From: Paracoccaceae bacterium
Lineage (GTDB): Bacteria > Pseudomonadota > Alphaproteobacteria > Rhodobacterales > Rhodobacteraceae
Assembly: GCA_019090405.1 (NCBI GenBank)
Contig: JAHRVZ010000058.1
Location: 1 to 7,801, forward strand
Reading direction: 5' to 3'
Length of the DNA: 7,801 nucleotides
A model generated the notes under the pieces. The model searched no databases. It was not told the origin of the DNA and saw only the letters and a program-made list of their open reading frames with translations. The translations under genes and the position numbers were made by a program. Positions 6,386 to 7,801 of this stretch are shown piece by piece (position 1 is the first letter of the stretch; every line of letters begins with the position of its first letter).

Positions 6386-6835
6386 TCACATTTTCTTTGT
6401 CATAAGCATATAATGCTCGCGCCCTTTAAAACCGGCGCGGGCGTATAGGCGTTGGGCGGCGTCGCTTTGGCGATCGACTTCCAGATGCAATGCCTTAAGA
6501 CCAGCGCCCGCCAAAGCCTTTGGCAGGTCATTAAGAACTTCTGATGCGATGCCGCGTTTACGGATGGTCGGGCGCACATAGATTTCGTCGATAAAGCCGT
6601 CCATGCCGCCAAATTCGACCGACCAGCCAAAGGTGACAACGACATAGCCGATGGGCGACCGGGCAGGCCCAATCAGGTAGGCGGCCCCATGTGGGATGCC
6701 GTTCAACAGCGGCTCAATTGCAGCTTGGCGTGACGTCTGCGTGCTGTTTATGCCTGCCTCGGCGTGAAAAGCCGCAACCATGTCGCATAGTTTGGTCAGG
6801 TCAGCCGGTTTGGCCAGATGCAATGCGGCGCTCAC
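6386..6835 (-). CDS. GNAT-family N-acetyltransferase
   Basis: A small cytoplasmic acetyltransferase, 149 aa, using acetyl-CoA to modify an unknown amine. Motif A lies at 84-100: the beta strand DEIYVRP is followed by the pyrophosphate-binding R-x-x-G-x-A (Arg92, Gly95, Ala97). Motif B follows at 115-138, with LHLEVDRQSDAAQRLYARAG and the Tyr131/Gly135 positions typical of the family. The N-terminal half (AKPADLTKLCDMVAAFHAE) is the usual acceptor-site region and gives no substrate hint. The start is GTG at 6835-6833, overlapping the TGA of the upstream nucleoside hydrolase (GTGA), so translational coupling is likely and no separate promoter is needed. The reading frame is intact. The 3' end converges on eno with only 8 bases between stop codons. 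A CGCGCC/GGCGCG pair at 6418-6439 lies inside this gene and lacks a U-tract. Confidence 0.9.
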   Translation of the reverse strand: MSAALHLAKPADLTKLCDMVAAFHAEAGINSTQTSRQAAIEPLLNGIPHGAAYLIGPARSPIGYVVVTFGWSVEFGGMDGFIDEIYVRPTIRKRGIASEVLNDLPKALAGAGLKALHLEVDRQSDAAQRLYARAGFKGREHYMLMTKKM

Positions 6836-7773
6836 AGGCGGGCCAGTCGTTCGGTGAGCAGCGCAAAAAAGCCATCCGCATTTATGTCACCCATAAACTG
6901 CGCATTGGGCGCGCGGTCAGTGACGCCCCACCAGTCGGCTACAGTCATGCCAAGGGTCAGATCGGATGTGGTTTCGATCTCGACGTTGATGTGTCGGCCG
7001 GTGAACAGATCTGGGCGGATCAGATAGGCGATCACGCATGGGTCATGCAAAGGCGCACCTAAACTGCCGTATTTTTCCTTGTCAAACCGTTCAAAAAAGT
7101 CGGTCATCTCGGCAACCGCGACACCCACAGGGGTCGCTATGGCGCGAAAGGCGTCATTGCGCGGTTTGGTGACCAGCGCCTTGTGGGTGACATCCAGCGG
7201 AAGAACGGTTAGCGGAGCGCCGGATTTAAAAACAATATCAGCGGCTTGCGGGTCGACATAAATGTTAAATTCGGCGGTTGGCGTGATGTTGCCAACTTCA
7301 AAATATGCGCCGCCCATAAGGACGATTTCCTGTACTTTTTCGATGATATCCGGCGCCATTTGAAAGGCGGTGGCGATATTGGTCAATGGACCCAGCGGGC
7401 AAAGGGTTACAGTTCCTGCAGGTTGATTGCGCAGGGTTTCGATAATGAAATCAACACCATGCCCATCAGCAATCGGCATTGTCGGATCGGGCAAAACCGG
7501 CCCATCCAACCCGGTTTTGCCATGCACATGTTCAGCCGTGACCAAAGCCCGGTTTAGAGGTCTGTCACAGCCTGCATAAACCAGTATATCACCTCTGTTG
7601 GCCAACTCGCAGATGATCCGCGCGTTTTTGACTGTCAGTGCCAGCGGGACATTGCCCGCCACAGCAGTAATGCCCAGAACCTCGACATCGTCAGGGCTGC
7701 CAAAGGCCAGCAATATGGCAACGGCGTCATCCTGGCCGGGGTCGGTGTCAATGATGATTTTGCGCGCGCCCAT
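6832..7773 (-). CDS. Inosine/uridine-preferring nucleoside hydrolase
   Basis: Hydrolyses the N-glycosidic bond of ribonucleosides to ribose and free base, in purine and pyrimidine salvage; 313 aa, the normal length. The Ca-binding N-terminus DTDPGQDDA has Asp11, Asp15 and Asp16. VHGKTGL (83-89) has His84, GPLTNIA (128-134) supplies the calcium-side Thr131, LMGGAY follows at 152-157, EFNIYVDP (168-175) has Asn170, and the HDPCVIAY block (243-250) holds the presumed catalytic His243 and Ca ligand Asp244. It resembles the protozoan IU-nucleoside hydrolases more than the RihC-specific patterns I remember, so base preference is open. No signal peptide. Start ATG 7773 has AGGAAA (7786-7781) seven bases upstream. 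Three bases before the ATG an in-frame TAA (7779-7777) ends a short open tail from the right edge (reading RRFIAGK), possibly the end of another operon gene such as a transporter. First visible gene of the operon with the GNAT. Confidence 0.95.
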   Translation of the reverse strand: MGARKIIIDTDPGQDDAVAILLAFGSPDDVEVLGITAVAGNVPLALTVKNARIICELANRGDILVYAGCDRPLNRALVTAEHVHGKTGLDGPVLPDPTMPIADGHGVDFIIETLRNQPAGTVTLCPLGPLTNIATAFQMAPDIIEKVQEIVLMGGAYFEVGNITPTAEFNIYVDPQAADIVFKSGAPLTVLPLDVTHKALVTKPRNDAFRAIATPVGVAVAEMTDFFERFDKEKYGSLGAPLHDPCVIAYLIRPDLFTGRHINVEIETTSDLTLGMTVADWWGVTDRAPNAQFMGDINADGFFALLTERLARL

Positions 7774-7801
7774 GGTTTACTTTCCTGCAATAAAGCGGCG
7801 A

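Noticed and set aside
6418..6439. CGCGCC/GGCGCG hairpin as an eno terminator
   Set aside because: It lies inside the GNAT coding region with a 10-base loop and no following U-tract in either direction.
7777..7801. C-terminal end (RRFIAGK) of another minus-strand gene at the right edge
   Set aside because: Only seven codons and a TAA are visible, too little to separate a real gene end from chance; it is noted only as context for the nucleoside hydrolase.
1..7801. A novel defence, mobile or biosynthetic system
   Set aside because: All eight genes belong to common housekeeping, regulatory or transport families, and no integrase, transposase, toxin-antitoxin pair or repeat array is visible.

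Overview
This window looks like an ordinary chromosomal segment of an alphaproteobacterium, most likely a Rhodobacteraceae (Roseobacter-type) species. The evidence is the protein character: a Mur-like Fur regulator with a DHPDVEELY segment, an alphaproteobacterial enolase and an RhlE-type helicase with a Gly/Arg tail. The DNA is moderately GC-rich by eye. The lineage is an inference from remembered families, not from a search. I see no rRNA, tRNA, CRISPR array, insertion sequence or prophage gene, and no sign of an undescribed multi-gene system.

Layout from left to right: a DMT/EamA permease on the minus strand, cut by the left edge (1-775). It diverges from an endonuclease/exonuclease/phosphatase (EEP) family hydrolase on the plus strand (871-1599). 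A short convergent gap holds a 12-bp tandem duplication and a probable bidirectional terminator. Then comes an RhlE-type DEAD-box RNA helicase on the minus strand (1743-3047, TTG start). A 402-bp divergent spacer (3048-3449) carries stem-loops in the presumed helicase leader. A Fur/Mur-type metalloregulator follows on the plus strand (3450-3866). It converges on an AbrB-family membrane protein on the minus strand (3888-4937), with an intrinsic terminator between them. Enolase lies on the plus strand (5103-6377). It converges on a two-gene minus-strand operon of a nucleoside hydrolase (6832-7773) and a GNAT acetyltransferase (6386-6835) that overlap by GTGA.

The genes do not form one pathway. 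They are mostly single-gene units in alternating orientation: glycolysis (eno), RNA remodelling (helicase), metal-dependent regulation (Fur/Mur), nucleoside salvage (hydrolase) and membrane transport (EamA, AbrB). The only clear cotranscribed pair is nucleoside hydrolase plus GNAT. The observations most worth a second look are regulatory: the structured leader and TTG start of the helicase, and several short dyads in promoter regions.
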